64,000 bases of DNA from an uncultured Collinsella sp. (GCA_900544645.1 UQWG01000001.1:43847-107846); one strand, 5' to 3'. Shown: positions 8,661 through 18,311, numbered from the stretch's first letter. Made by a program: numbers and translations. The notes: generated from the letters alone by a model not told the origin.

Positions 8661-10044
8661 AGAGCTCCACGCTTTCGGCGCCGTTGATGGTTAGGTTGCG
8701 CTCGTAGAAGGCCGTGAGGGCGCGGATGGCGTACATCACGTCGCGTACGCCGCCGGTCTCGTAGCTCGAGTGCATGGCCAGCTGCGGCAGGCCCACGTCC
8801 ACGGCATGCATGCTCGCCTGCATGTTCGACAGGTTGCCGAGCGTGGAGCCACCCGCCATATCACTCTTGTTGGCGAAGTCCTGCGTGGGTACGTCGGCGT
8901 CATCGCAAATAGCCTGGAACACCGCGCGGCTAAAGGCATCGGTGCAGTAGTGCTGGTTGGCGGCTTCCTTGATGACGATGCCGCCGTTGAGCACGACCTG
9001 GTTGCGGGCATCGCACTTCTCGGCGTGGTTGGGGTGCACGGCATGCGCATTATCGCAGCTCACGAGCATCGAGGCGGCAAGTGCGCGATGGTACGACTCA
9101 TCATCGAAGCCCAGCGACCCGTTGATGCGCCGCAACGCGTCGGCCAAGAAGGTCGACATGGCGCCCTGCTTGGTCTCGGAGCCAACCTCCTCGTTATCAA
9201 AGCAGCAAAAGACCGAGACGTCGTGCGCGTTCTCGGCGCCCAAAAATGCCTGCAGCGAGGTATAGGCACAGGCCAGGTCGTCAAGCTTAGGCGTCGAGAT
9301 AAACTCATCGGCCCAACCCCAAATGCGCGCATCCTGACGATTGACCAGGAACAGATCGCGGCCCAAAATTTGCTCGGGCTCAACGTCCAGTTCGTCGGCG
9401 ATCAGAGCATCAAAGTCGCCCTGCTTAAGGTCACCGGCGCTGATGAGCGGGCACAGGTCAACGGCTCGGTTGGGAGCAAAGCTCTCGTTAACGCCACGGT
9501 TCATATGGATGGCAAGGCTCGGAATAATGGCAACCTCGCGCTCGGTGGCAAGCAGGCGGCTCTCAATACGGTCGCCCTCGCGCACCAGCACGCGGCCCGC
9601 GAGCGCCAGTGGACGATCGAACCAGGTGTAGTCGATCATGCCGCCGTAGGCCTCGGTGTTCAGACGCAGCGTCTCGCCTGCGCCGTCGAGCTCGGGGACG
9701 GCCTTAACCTTAAACGTAGGCGAGTCGCTGTGCGACGCCGTCAGCTGAAAATGGTAGTCGCCGGCAACGCCGTCCTCGCCCCACGTCGCGGCCAGGTCCT
9801 CGCCCACCTTAAAGGCAACAACGCTCGAGGTGTTGCGCTGCGTGTAATAACGCCCGCCCGGCTCGATGTCCCACGCCGCATTCTCGGGCAGGTAGGTAAA
9901 GCCCGCCTCGTCGAGCTCGGCCATAATGGTCGCCGCCGTATGGAACATGCTGGGGCATGCCTCGATAAAGTCGATAAGGTCGTTGGCGGCCTCGATATCA
10001 TCGGCCGTCACATGCGCGCGCTCGGGCGTTTCCTGATCCGTCAT
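8659..10044 (-). CDS. M18 family aminopeptidase
   Basis: A 461-residue zinc aminopeptidase of the aspartyl aminopeptidase/ApeB group, probably a cytosolic multimeric peptidase. Metal and catalytic motifs are TASHSDSP, LDDLACAYTS, CFDNEEVGSETKQG, SCDNAHAVHPN and a C-terminal MHSSYETGG. ATG 10044 is preferred over the longer frame because GGGGAGAG lies just upstream and residues before it do not resemble the family. It is divergent from the Ntn-hydrolase gene. Acidic N-terminal residues are usual substrates for the family. Confidence 0.93.
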   Translation of the reverse strand: MTDQETPERAHVTADDIEAANDLIDFIEACPSMFHTAATIMAELDEAGFTYLPENAAWDIEPGGRYYTQRNTSSVVAFKVGEDLAATWGEDGVAGDYHFQLTASHSDSPTFKVKAVPELDGAGETLRLNTEAYGGMIDYTWFDRPLALAGRVLVREGDRIESRLLATEREVAIIPSLAIHMNRGVNESFAPNRAVDLCPLISAGDLKQGDFDALIADELDVEPEQILGRDLFLVNRQDARIWGWADEFISTPKLDDLACAYTSLQAFLGAENAHDVSVFCCFDNEEVGSETKQGAMSTFLADALRRINGSLGFDDESYHRALAASMLVSCDNAHAVHPNHAEKCDARNQVVLNGGIVIKEAANQHYCTDAFSRAVFQAICDDADVPTQDFANKSDMAGGSTLGNLSNMQASMHAVDVGLPQLAMHSSYETGGVRDVMYAIRALTAFYERNLTINGAESVEL

Positions 10045-10205
10045 GCTCTCCCCTTTCGCTGGGTTGATGGTCCCCTCCAGCATACCCCGCCACGCCAGCG
10101 CTGCACTCTTCATTCCGTGTTTAATCCCGCACCGCTCACCAAGTTGAGCCATCATGCCCGTGCACCTTTTGCGACAATTACGCTAACAGGACGAGAGGAG
10201 CCGTC

Positions 10206-11291
10206 ATGAAGCCACGTAACATTGCCATCGCCTGCGGTGTCGCGGGAGTCGCCGTCGGCCTTGCCGCTGCCACCGGTATCGTTTATCACAAGCAAATCAA
10301 GTCCGCCGCGTCGCTCAAACGCTTGACCGGCTACGCGGATGGCTATGACCTGTACGCAATCGACATCGCCTACGACTACGATCTTGATCGCATCATCGCC
10401 GCTGGCGTGCGCGACGACCAGGCCTACATCGATGCCGTGGTGGCGCAGGTGCTGCCCGGTGTGCCGGTACATGTCCAGGCGCCCCAGTTTGCCTGCAGCG
10501 CTTTTGTCGCCGTAGATGCCGAAGGCCGCGTGCGCACCGGTCGCAATTACGACTTTAAAGACGACACCTCGGCGCTGCTGGTGCGCAATCACCCACGCGG
10601 CGGCTATGCCTCCATCGGCTTTGCCGCCCTCAATAACCTGGGCGCCAACACTCCGCTTGACTCCGTCACCGGACGCGCCGCGGCGTTGATGGGCCCGTTT
10701 GCCCAGCTCGACGGTGTTAACGAATGCGGCGTGTCCATTGCCGTACTCACCCTGGATTCCCAGCCCTGTGACCAGGACACGCAACGCCCCGTCATCAATA
10801 CCTCGCTCGCCATCCGCCTGGTGCTCGACCGTGCCGCCACCACGCAAGAGGCAGTCGACCTGCTTTCCGCCTACGACATGCACGCCATGGCCGGACGCGA
10901 TTACCACTTCTTTATCAACGACGCCGCCGGTGACGCGCGCGTAGTAGAGTGGGATCCGCGCGATCCGGACCGTGCTTTCAAAGCGACTCCTGTACGCCAG
11001 GTTACGAACTTCTACGCCTGCTATGGCGACGAAGTGCTGCCCAACCAAAAGAATGGCGAGCTGGGCCATGGTAAAGAGCGCACCATCGCAATCGCCGATG
11101 TCCTCGACGCCCATGTCGGTGCCCAAGACGAAACGATTGCCTGGGAAGCCCTGCGAGCCGCAGCGCAAGAGCCCAATCCGGAAGACATCACCAGCAATAC
11201 GCAATGGTCGGTCGTCTTTGACAATACCGAGCCCGCTGCCGCCATCACGCTGCGCCGCCACTGGGGCAACGTCGATGCCTTCGCACTGTAA
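10206..11291 (+). CDS. Choloylglycine hydrolase-family (linear amide C-N hydrolase) protein with N-terminal membrane anchor
   Basis: A 361-residue protein with one hydrophobic helix near residues 7-26 and an Ntn-hydrolase domain from about residue 95. The candidate nucleophile is Cys97 (ACSAF), followed by GRNYDF with Arg113 and Asp116 matching the bile-salt/penicillin acylase pocket. In classical bile salt hydrolase the Cys follows the initiator Met; here it would need processing of about 96 residues or would act internally. The helix suggests an extracellular or membrane-bound enzyme. The substrate could be a conjugated bile acid, a penicillin-like amide or an acyl-amino acid; the sequence does not decide. 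The ATG follows GAGAGGAG. Confidence 0.78.
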   Translation: MKPRNIAIACGVAGVAVGLAAATGIVYHKQIKSAASLKRLTGYADGYDLYAIDIAYDYDLDRIIAAGVRDDQAYIDAVVAQVLPGVPVHVQAPQFACSAFVAVDAEGRVRTGRNYDFKDDTSALLVRNHPRGGYASIGFAALNNLGANTPLDSVTGRAAALMGPFAQLDGVNECGVSIAVLTLDSQPCDQDTQRPVINTSLAIRLVLDRAATTQEAVDLLSAYDMHAMAGRDYHFFINDAAGDARVVEWDPRDPDRAFKATPVRQVTNFYACYGDEVLPNQKNGELGHGKERTIAIADVLDAHVGAQDETIAWEALRAAAQEPNPEDITSNTQWSVVFDNTEPAAAITLRRHWGNVDAFAL

Positions 11292-11360
11292 GGAACTGGC
11301 ACCGTCGTCCTTACGCCCGCCTGACGTTGTTTACATTTCCATACGCTTGAGCTAACACGT

Positions 11361-11393
11361 TTTACCCCCGCATCAACAGTGTGCGGGGGTAAA
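11361..11393. terminator. Perfect hairpin between Ntn hydrolase and pfkA
   Basis: Twelve-base perfect arms (11361-11372 and 11382-11393) surround a 9-base loop. No T-run follows on the plus strand, so it may act as a weak terminator or stabiliser. A TATAAC box 13-20 bp downstream may belong to the pfkA promoter. Confidence 0.6.
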
Positions 11394-11431
11394 CTTATGC
11401 GCATGTTATAACTTGCCCGGAAGGATTCACC

Positions 11432-12511
11432 ATGCTTAGGATCGGTCTTCTTACTAGTGGCGGCGACTGCCAGGCGCTCAACGCCACCATGCGCGGCATT
11501 GTCAAAACGCTTATGACCAATAGCGAAGAACCTATCGAGATCTATGGTTTTGAGGACGGCTACCAGGGCCTTATCTACAGCAGGTTCCGCGTCATGACGC
11601 CCGCCGATTTTAGCGGTATCCTCACCCGCGGCGGCACCATCCTGGGCACGAGCCGCACACCGTTCAAGCGTCTGGATACCCCCGAGGCCGATGGTGTCGA
11701 GAAGGTGCCGGCGATGGTCCACACCTATCATAAGCTGCAGCTCGACTGTCTGTTTATGCTGGGCGGCAACGGCTCCACCAAGACCGCCAACCGCCTGCGC
11801 GAAGAGGGCCTCAACGTTATCGCCCTGCCCAAGACCATCGATAACGACACCTGGGGCACCGAGCTGACGTTTGGCTTTACGAGCGCCATCGACGTCGCCA
11901 CCAAGTGCATCGACGACATCCACACCACCGCCTCGAGTCACGGCCGCGTGTTCGTTATCGAGATCATGGGCCACAAGGTTGGCTGGATTCCGCTGTACGC
12001 CGGCGTCGCGGGCGGCGCGGATGTCATCTTGATTCCCGAGATCCCCTACGACATGGACAACGTCATCAAGACCATCGAGCATCGTATGGAAACCGGCAGC
12101 CGCTTTACCATCGTGGCCGTCGCCGAGGGCGCCATCTCCAAGGAGGACGCGGCGCTGTCCAAGAAGGAGTACAAGAAGAAGCTCGCCGAGCGCACGAGCC
12201 CGTCGATTGTCTACGACATCGCCAAGGAGATCGAGGCCAAGACCGGTCGTGAGACCCGCGTCGCCATCCCCGGCCACACGCAGCGCGGCGGCCAACCCGA
12301 CGCTCAGGACCGCATCTTTGCGACCCAGTGCGGCGTCGAGGCGGCACTTGGCTGCCTACGCGGCGAGTTTGGCTACATGATCGCCCTGCGCGACGGCAAG
12401 ATGTGCCACATGCCGCTCGAGGATGTCGCCGGCAAGCTCAAGTATGTCGATCCCCAGAGCGACCTGGTGCGCGAGGCCAAGGCGTTGGGCATCAGCTTCG
12501 GCGACGAATAG
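11432..12511 (+). CDS. pfkA: 6-phosphofructokinase (PfkA family)
   Basis: A 359-residue glycolytic kinase that phosphorylates fructose-6-phosphate. Motifs are the N-terminal TSGGDCQALNA loop, LGTSR, the phosphate-donor site GGNGS, the catalytic PKTIDND and the sugar-phosphate site EIMGHKVG. The donor site is mixed: Gly in GGNGS is ATP-like, while Lys in PKTIDND is shared with pyrophosphate-dependent and actinobacterial enzymes, so ATP versus PPi use is not settled. Covalent-repeat element A starts 25 bp after its stop codon. Confidence 0.93.
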   Translation: MLRIGLLTSGGDCQALNATMRGIVKTLMTNSEEPIEIYGFEDGYQGLIYSRFRVMTPADFSGILTRGGTILGTSRTPFKRLDTPEADGVEKVPAMVHTYHKLQLDCLFMLGGNGSTKTANRLREEGLNVIALPKTIDNDTWGTELTFGFTSAIDVATKCIDDIHTTASSHGRVFVIEIMGHKVGWIPLYAGVAGGADVILIPEIPYDMDNVIKTIEHRMETGSRFTIVAVAEGAISKEDAALSKKEYKKKLAERTSPSIVYDIAKEIEAKTGRETRVAIPGHTQRGGQPDAQDRIFATQCGVEAALGCLRGEFGYMIALRDGKMCHMPLEDVAGKLKYVDPQSDLVREAKALGISFGDE

Positions 12512-12535
12512 CCTCGGCTGGAACTGCTCTCATCG

Positions 12536-12654
12536 GAGGCCCCAGGGCTTACCTCCCAAATCGTCCTCGGACATGTCAGGACCCCGCCGTGCGCTTCGCG
12601 CCGCGGGGTCCTTCCGTCCTGCGGAAAGATTTGGGAGGTAAGCCCTGGGGCCTC
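12536..12654 (+). repeat. CGTCCTCG/CTGCGGA 3'-UTR palindrome, copy A (after pfkA)
   Basis: Perfect 26-bp outer arms (12536-12561 and 12629-12654) enclose the motif CGTCCTCG-GAC-ATG (12562-12575), an inner 10-bp stem (12578-12587 and 12603-12612) and GTC-CTGCGGA. The triplets GAC and GTC are complementary. There is no T-run after the outer arm, so it is not an ordinary terminator. Four relatives lie at 19499-19626, 24930-25114, 36058-36187 and 52246-52396. Confidence 0.9.
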
Positions 12655-12710
12655 CTGCGGTAACTAAGGAGGCCGTGGCTATTCGTCTTCTTGCTGCGGG
12701 TGCCTGGGGT

Positions 12711-12921
12711 AGGATGCGGCGTGCATTTTTGGGAGTATTCAGCAGCCGAGGGTGCCTGCATACTGGATTTTGGGCGAAAGGCAGGCACTGTGGGCCGCAT
12801 CCTGTAAAAAATGATCGGTCCTTGAGGCATTGGGGTCCAGGACCAGGGCATTCAGCGCGGTTTTGTGCACCCGTTCCCGCGCCCGCGGACCCCGGGACGC
12901 TGAATACTCCGGAATTTGCAC
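12711..12921. repeat. Complex palindromic intergenic region
   Basis: This gene-free stretch holds overlapping possible pairings: AGGATGCGGC (12711-12720) with GCCGCATCCT (12794-12803); an imperfect 23-base pair (12721-12743 with 12899-12921); and an 8-bp hairpin (12752-12759 with 12781-12788). Some pairings exclude each other. Its relation to the neighbouring family is not clear. Confidence 0.45.
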
Positions 12922-12953
12922 GGCGCCCCCTGGGGTACCTGTGGGCAAAAAGC

Positions 12954-12990
12954 AACCGCCCCGTCAAAGTATGCATTTGGCGGGGCGGTT
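12954..12990 (-). terminator. Intrinsic terminator of the FtsX gene
   Basis: Ten-base perfect arms (12954-12963 and 12981-12990). Read on the minus strand the stem is followed by GCTTTTT, 60-100 bp after the FtsX permease stop codon. Confidence 0.85.
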
Positions 12991-13051
12991 TATGCAAAAA
13001 TGCTGCTGCGGGCGCGTCGGCAGCTCGCTAGAACTTGAATCCCAGGACAGG

Positions 13052-15817
13052 TTACTCGGCGCTCTTGAGGGCGCCGACCATGTCGATCTTATTGAGGGTA
13101 CGGTTGGTGGCGAGGTTGACGATAAACGTAAAGCCGAAGGACAGCACCACGGCAAGCACATAGCTCAGCGGCTCGACTTCGACGTCAAAGTACAGCGACG
13201 GCATCTGCAGGATGTACGTAAAGCTCTCGGCCAGCAGGCCGCCCAGCGGCACGCCCAGCGCGGCGCCAATTGCCGTAAGAATCAGCGTCTCCTTGTTGAC
13301 GTAGTGATGCACTTCGCCGCGACGGAAACCAAGCACCTTGATAGTCGCCAGCTCGCGCTCGCGCTCGGAGATATTCGTGTTGGACAGCGTAAACACCACC
13401 ACAAACGACAGGCACGCCGCCATAAAGGTCACGAGCACCACGACGGAATTGATAATAGTGAAGTTCGCCTCAAAGTTCTCCCAATGCTCGGCCGTGCTCG
13501 AAATCGAAAGCCAGCCGTCACTCTTAAGCTTCTTGCTAAACGCAATCTGGTCGGTCGACGAACCCTTGAGCAGCGCAAAGATGCCATTGAGGCGAACGCT
13601 GCGCCCGAACGCGCGCTCATAGGTGCCCTGCGTCATGTAAAGCGTGTTGCCCAGATAGTTGAGCGAAATGTCGCTGACTTTGACCTTGGCTACGTTGAGC
13701 GACGAATCCTGGACGTGCGCCGTATCGCCCGGTTGAATCCCCAGCACCAGCTGTGAACTCTTGCTCAGGTACACATCTCCGTCACGCAAGGATAACGGCT
13801 CTTTGGACTCGTCCTCGAGGCACACGTAGTCATCCAGATCGTCGGTGCGGTCATCTGGCACCACGATGAGCTGCACGGTCTCGCTCTTTCCGCCGAATGT
13901 AAAGGTGACGTTGTCGGTCATGATCGGCAGCGTCGAAGTTACGGCCACACCAGAATCCTTGACCGTGCTTCGCTCGTCGAGCGCCGCGCACGTCTGCGAA
14001 AAATCGTCGGGATTGGCAACCGCCAGCAGGTCATAGCGCGTGATATGCCCGTACTGCTTGGGCGAAAGCGCGACCGACGTATCACGAATGCCCATGCCGC
14101 AAATCACAAGCGCCGTACAGCCCGCGATGCCAAAGATGGTCATAAAGGCGCGCTTTTTGTAGCGGAACAGGTTACGTGCTGCCACCTTGTTCAAAAAGCC
14201 CATGCGGCGCCAGATAAAGCCGATGCGCTCGAGCAAGATACGCGAGCCGGCGCGCGGGGCCTTGGGGCGCATGAGCGAGGCCGGGGTCTCGGCCATCTCG
14301 TGGCGGCAGGCGATAATCGTGGCGCCCACCACGCCCACGGCAAACAGCGCCACCGAAACGATCGAGGACACGATGTCGTACGAAAGCAACATCTGGGGCA
14401 GCGAGTACATGTCGTCGAACACCGTAAACAGGAACAGCGGCAGGCCCACAAATCCGATGATGTTGCCGAGCACGCCGCCGATCAGACACGCCCACAGCGA
14501 GTAGTCCACGTATTTGGACAGAATACGCCCGCGCGAATAGCCGAGCGCTTTGTACAGGCCAATAAGCGTGCGCTCCTCCTCGACCATACGCGTGGCGGTG
14601 GTGAGGCTGATGAGCACGGCGACGATAAAGAAGATGAACGGGAACACCGTGGCGATGGCCTCAATTGACGAGCTATCGCTCTCCACGCTCGAGTAGCTTG
14701 CGATATTGCCGCGGTCCTGGATGTACCAGGTGCATTCGCCCAGGTCAGAGAGCTCGGCGCGGGCATCGGCAAACTGCTGGTCGGCGGCGGCACGGCGCTG
14801 GTCCAGGTCGGCTTGCGCCTGCGCACGCTCGTCGCTGCCCTCTGCCATGCGGTTGATGTTATCCTGCTCGATCCCAAAGAGCATGGCGGCCTGACGCTCG
14901 GCCGCGTCCAAGCTCGCCGGCGTGTCGACCGTCAGCTCCTGGGCGCGCGCCTTCTCACGCTCCTCGCGGATCTTCTCGATATTGCCCTTGACCTCATTGA
15001 TCTTTGCCGCGTAGGAATCCGAATAGGAGTTGAGGCTCTTGGCTCCCTCGACGATCACGTGGACCGCGGAGTAGGAAGAAGATGTCGCGGCGTCCTCGCT
15101 CACATAGAACTTATAGTCCGCCGCCGAAGCAGCGCGAAAGGCGTTGACTGTCGAGTCAGAACTTACATCAGTGGGGTCGAGGACCTCAGCCGTAATGGTG
15201 TAATCACCCGCGGCAAACTGATCCTTGGCGCTTTGATTGGACGAGCTCGCGTCATTGGCGGCAAAGCTCACCGTATCGCCGATTTTCTTGCCCGAAGCCT
15301 TCAGGAACTTCGAAGTCACCGCGACCTCATCGGCGCTCTCGGGCAAATCGCCGTTCACGAGCACCGGCTGATCGATGTTCTCCTTGGAGAGACTTTGCAC
15401 GACCACGCGCTCGCGCGTCGTACCCACGGCGGTATAGGCGGTCTCGGTATAGATGCCCTCGGCCGTCTCGACGCCATCGACCTCTTGGATCGCAGCAAGA
15501 TCGTCATCGGTCAGACCATAGGTCGACTGCACGTTGATGTCATAAACATTCTGCTGGTCAAAGTAAGCGTCGACCGAATCGCACAGATCCTCGCAACCCG
15601 CCTTGAGGCCGCACATCACGCTCACGCCGAGCGCGGTGATCACGACGATGGACAAGAAGCGTTTGAGGCTGCCGCGAATCGTGCGGTAGACACCGCGGCG
15701 AAACACCGTCGGCACCATATCGTTTGAGCTTTGGGCAGTGCGGTAGGTCGTAAAATCCTGCTCGCGCTCCGTGTTCCGTGCGTCGCGGCGTTGGCTGTTT
15801 TGGCGGTCCTGGTCCAT
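13052..15817 (-). CDS. FtsX-family ABC transporter permease, large
   Basis: About 921 residues with the MacB/FtsX layout. There is an N-terminal membrane helix, a roughly 330-residue extracytoplasmic region ending in a charged coiled coil, a three-helix bundle, a second extracytoplasmic domain and three final helices. It works with the ATPase encoded immediately upstream and probably exports or extracts a peptide or lipid-linked substrate. ATG 15817 lies 5 bp after the ATPase stop; a GTG at 15829 would overlap it. The gene ends before a clear terminator. The substrate is unknown. Confidence 0.87.
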   Translation of the reverse strand: MDQDRQNSQRRDARNTEREQDFTTYRTAQSSNDMVPTVFRRGVYRTIRGSLKRFLSIVVITALGVSVMCGLKAGCEDLCDSVDAYFDQQNVYDINVQSTYGLTDDDLAAIQEVDGVETAEGIYTETAYTAVGTTRERVVVQSLSKENIDQPVLVNGDLPESADEVAVTSKFLKASGKKIGDTVSFAANDASSSNQSAKDQFAAGDYTITAEVLDPTDVSSDSTVNAFRAASAADYKFYVSEDAATSSSYSAVHVIVEGAKSLNSYSDSYAAKINEVKGNIEKIREEREKARAQELTVDTPASLDAAERQAAMLFGIEQDNINRMAEGSDERAQAQADLDQRRAAADQQFADARAELSDLGECTWYIQDRGNIASYSSVESDSSSIEAIATVFPFIFFIVAVLISLTTATRMVEEERTLIGLYKALGYSRGRILSKYVDYSLWACLIGGVLGNIIGFVGLPLFLFTVFDDMYSLPQMLLSYDIVSSIVSVALFAVGVVGATIIACRHEMAETPASLMRPKAPRAGSRILLERIGFIWRRMGFLNKVAARNLFRYKKRAFMTIFGIAGCTALVICGMGIRDTSVALSPKQYGHITRYDLLAVANPDDFSQTCAALDERSTVKDSGVAVTSTLPIMTDNVTFTFGGKSETVQLIVVPDDRTDDLDDYVCLEDESKEPLSLRDGDVYLSKSSQLVLGIQPGDTAHVQDSSLNVAKVKVSDISLNYLGNTLYMTQGTYERAFGRSVRLNGIFALLKGSSTDQIAFSKKLKSDGWLSISSTAEHWENFEANFTIINSVVVLVTFMAACLSFVVVFTLSNTNISERERELATIKVLGFRRGEVHHYVNKETLILTAIGAALGVPLGGLLAESFTYILQMPSLYFDVEVEPLSYVLAVVLSFGFTFIVNLATNRTLNKIDMVGALKSAE

Positions 15818-15822
15818 GGGCG

Positions 15823-16524
<702 letters not shown>

Positions 16525-16580
16525 CGATTAATTCCCATCTGGTCGGATAACTCTTTAGTATTACCCATTTCACGCCGACC

Positions 16581-16613
16581 AAAAAGGGACAGGTTCATTT
16601 TGGCAGGTTTTAT
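16581..16613 (-). repeat. REP-like hairpin, CCTGTCCC family, copy 3 (reverse)
   Basis: Read on the minus strand it gives AAAACCTGCCAAAA, then ACCTGTCCCTTTTT, matching the copy at 44257-44304. It lies upstream of the MacB-like ATPase gene. Confidence 0.7.
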
Positions 16614-16794
16614 ATGGGGAAACGGGGAGCGCAGGCAAGCGCCGGGAAGGCAGAGAAATCATCGACGGGGTCAGGCCGACCGCCAAACACAACGCACGCA
16701 TCTCTATCTGTCAGCAAAATCATTCGAACAGCTGTTCGTTTCTATGATATGATTCCGTTATCCAAGCAGGCCAATACGCAGAAAGGCGGCCAAC

Positions 16795-17433
16795 ATGGCG
16801 TTCGACTTTAAGAAGGAATGCAAGGAGCTCTACAAACCTGCAAGCAAGCCGAGCATCGTAACTGTCCCGCCTATGAGCTACGTTGCCGTTCGCGGAAAGG
16901 GCGACCCAAATACCGAAGGTGGCGAGTATCAAAACGCCCTGCCGCTGCTTTACGGCATCGCCTATACCGTCAAGATGTCGAAGAAAGGCTCAAGGAGTAT
17001 CAAGGGCTATTTCGACTTTGTGGTACCGCCGCTCGAGGGTTTCTGGTGGCAAGACTCCCCGAGCGGCGACATCGATTATGTACGCAAGGACGATTTCAAC
17101 TTTATCTCGTGCATTCGCCTGCCCGATTTCGTCACCCGAGATGACTTTGACTGGGCAGTCGCGGAAGCCACGACCAAAAAGAAACTTGACTTTTCTGCCG
17201 TCGAGCTGCTTAAAGTTGACGAGGGCCTCTGCGTTCAATGCATGCACACCGGGCCCTACGACAACGAACCGGCGACCGTAGGCGCTATGAATGAATACAC
17301 GACCGAGCAGGGCTATGTCCCCGACTTCTCAGACACCCGTTTCCATCACGAAATCTATCTCTCCGATCCACGCAAATGTGCACCGGAGAAACTTAAGACT
17401 GTGGTTCGTCATCCTATCAAGCGCGCTGAATAG
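16795..17433 (+). CDS. GyrI-like small-molecule-binding domain protein
   Basis: A 212-residue protein of the COG4832/GyrI-like type. Marks are the opening FDFKKECKELYKP, the VPPMSYVAVRGKGDPN strand, GYFDFVVPPLEGFWW, and the second-half QCMHTGPYDNEPATV with HHEIYLSDPR near the C-terminus. The fold is a SOUL/GyrI-like ligand cup, and in relatives it binds or hydrolyses hydrophobic cyclic compounds. It is a lone gene with no DNA-binding domain. AAAGGCGG lies 6-13 bases before the ATG. Confidence 0.82.
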   Translation: MAFDFKKECKELYKPASKPSIVTVPPMSYVAVRGKGDPNTEGGEYQNALPLLYGIAYTVKMSKKGSRSIKGYFDFVVPPLEGFWWQDSPSGDIDYVRKDDFNFISCIRLPDFVTRDDFDWAVAEATTKKKLDFSAVELLKVDEGLCVQCMHTGPYDNEPATVGAMNEYTTEQGYVPDFSDTRFHHEIYLSDPRKCAPEKLKTVVRHPIKRAE

Positions 17434-17546
17434 CGTGGAGCGTCATCTCACGCGCTAGGTTTTAAGCCAGCCAACCAGCCGCCTCCTAGGCCGTCCGGTA
17501 ATTATCTTGACGCGGCCCGTCGCATCTTATAAGTTTGTTTTGCTAA

Positions 17547-17604
17547 AGCTGGAAAGCCTCTCAACGATGCGCAACTCCAGCTCTTTTTCTATCAAGAGGC
17601 TTAC
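17547..17604 (+). ncRNA. Possible structured leader of the Abi gene
   Basis: An AGCTGGA arm (about 17547-17555) can pair with TCCAGCT (about 17577), followed by CTTTTT. An alternative pairs AGCCTCTCA (from about 17557) with the AGAGGCT just before the ATG. The two exclude each other, as in an attenuator. Some Abi_2/AbiF genes are known to be preceded by a structured RNA; this might be a remnant of one, which is an inference. Confidence 0.35.
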
Positions 17605-17946
17605 ATGAAATACCGGAAGTCGCGGATATCCATCAACGAACAAATAGCACTATTGACAGAATACAGGGGTCTTAAGTGCTCTGATCAAAGCGAACTCGAG
17701 CGAGCTTTGGTCGAAGTCGGCCACTACAGACTGTCGGCCTACTGGTTTCCCTACAAAACCAAATGCAAGTCCGGGATTACCATCTTTCGCGAAGGCACAA
17801 CATTCGAAACCATCATCTACACGTATGAATTTGACCGAGCCCTCCGGCAGTTAATGTTTGATGCGGTCGGCAGAATTGAGATCTACCTCAGAAGCAGAAT
17901 TGCCTATCTTGCCTCTGAGGAACGCGGGCCTTTCTGTTACCCAGAT
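17605..17946 (+). pseudogene. Abi_2 (AbiD/F-type) abortive-infection protein, N-terminal fragment
   Basis: The first about 114 residues match the Abi_2 family: the opening with ISINEQIALL, the GHYRLSAYWFPYK motif, a TIIYTYEFDRALRQLMFDAVGRIE helix and YLRSRIAYL. Intact members run to about 280-330 residues. Here the frame leaves the family after GPFCYPD and runs into unrelated residues, ending at 18054. The break joins a chloride-channel fragment. The protein has probably lost its function. Base composition is less GC-rich than its neighbours, suggesting earlier transfer. Confidence 0.75.
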
Positions 17947-18167
17947 GTCGCCATAACGAGGCTCAACTCGGCATGTCCATCGCGCTTTGCGCCGCGCTGG
18001 GCTACGCAGCCGTCTTTGGCAGCGCCACCAATACGCTGCTCGCACCCATCCTGATTGGCTGCGAAGTCTTCGGTTTCGGTAATCTGCCGGCATTCTTCAT
18101 CGTCTGCGTCGCGGCTTACCTGTTCAACATGGATAAGTCGATCTATGCCCTGCAGAAGCGGGCGTAG
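17946..18167 (+). pseudogene. ClC-type chloride channel, C-terminal fragment
   Basis: From about 17949 a different frame reads RHNEAQLG and then a membrane segment with GYAAVFGSATNTLLAPILIG, characteristic of the last helices of ClC voltage-gated chloride channels, ending with TAG at 18165-18167. Only about 70 residues of a roughly 400-residue protein remain. No start or ribosome site is present. It looks like the 3' remainder after a deletion that fused it to the Abi gene. Confidence 0.65.
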
Positions 18168-18311
18168 AAAGATGTCCAAGCAAGTGGTCTCAACCGGAAA
18201 CGGCATCCCACTCTAAGGCTGTATTCCGGGACACGGTTTCCGTTTGGGACGCCATTCGGAAAGCGCATCCCGTTCTTTCACGGCGTCTTGGCTATGCAAA
18301 GTGCTCGAACG

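Noticed and set aside
12536..12654. Five-copy palindromes as ordinary intrinsic terminators
   Set aside because: None is followed by a T-run and each has fixed internal motifs that a terminator does not need.
14813..15727. Long plus-strand frame opposite the FtsX gene
   Set aside because: It is a shadow of a GC-rich gene with no domain and no ribosome site; the minus-strand product has clear family features.
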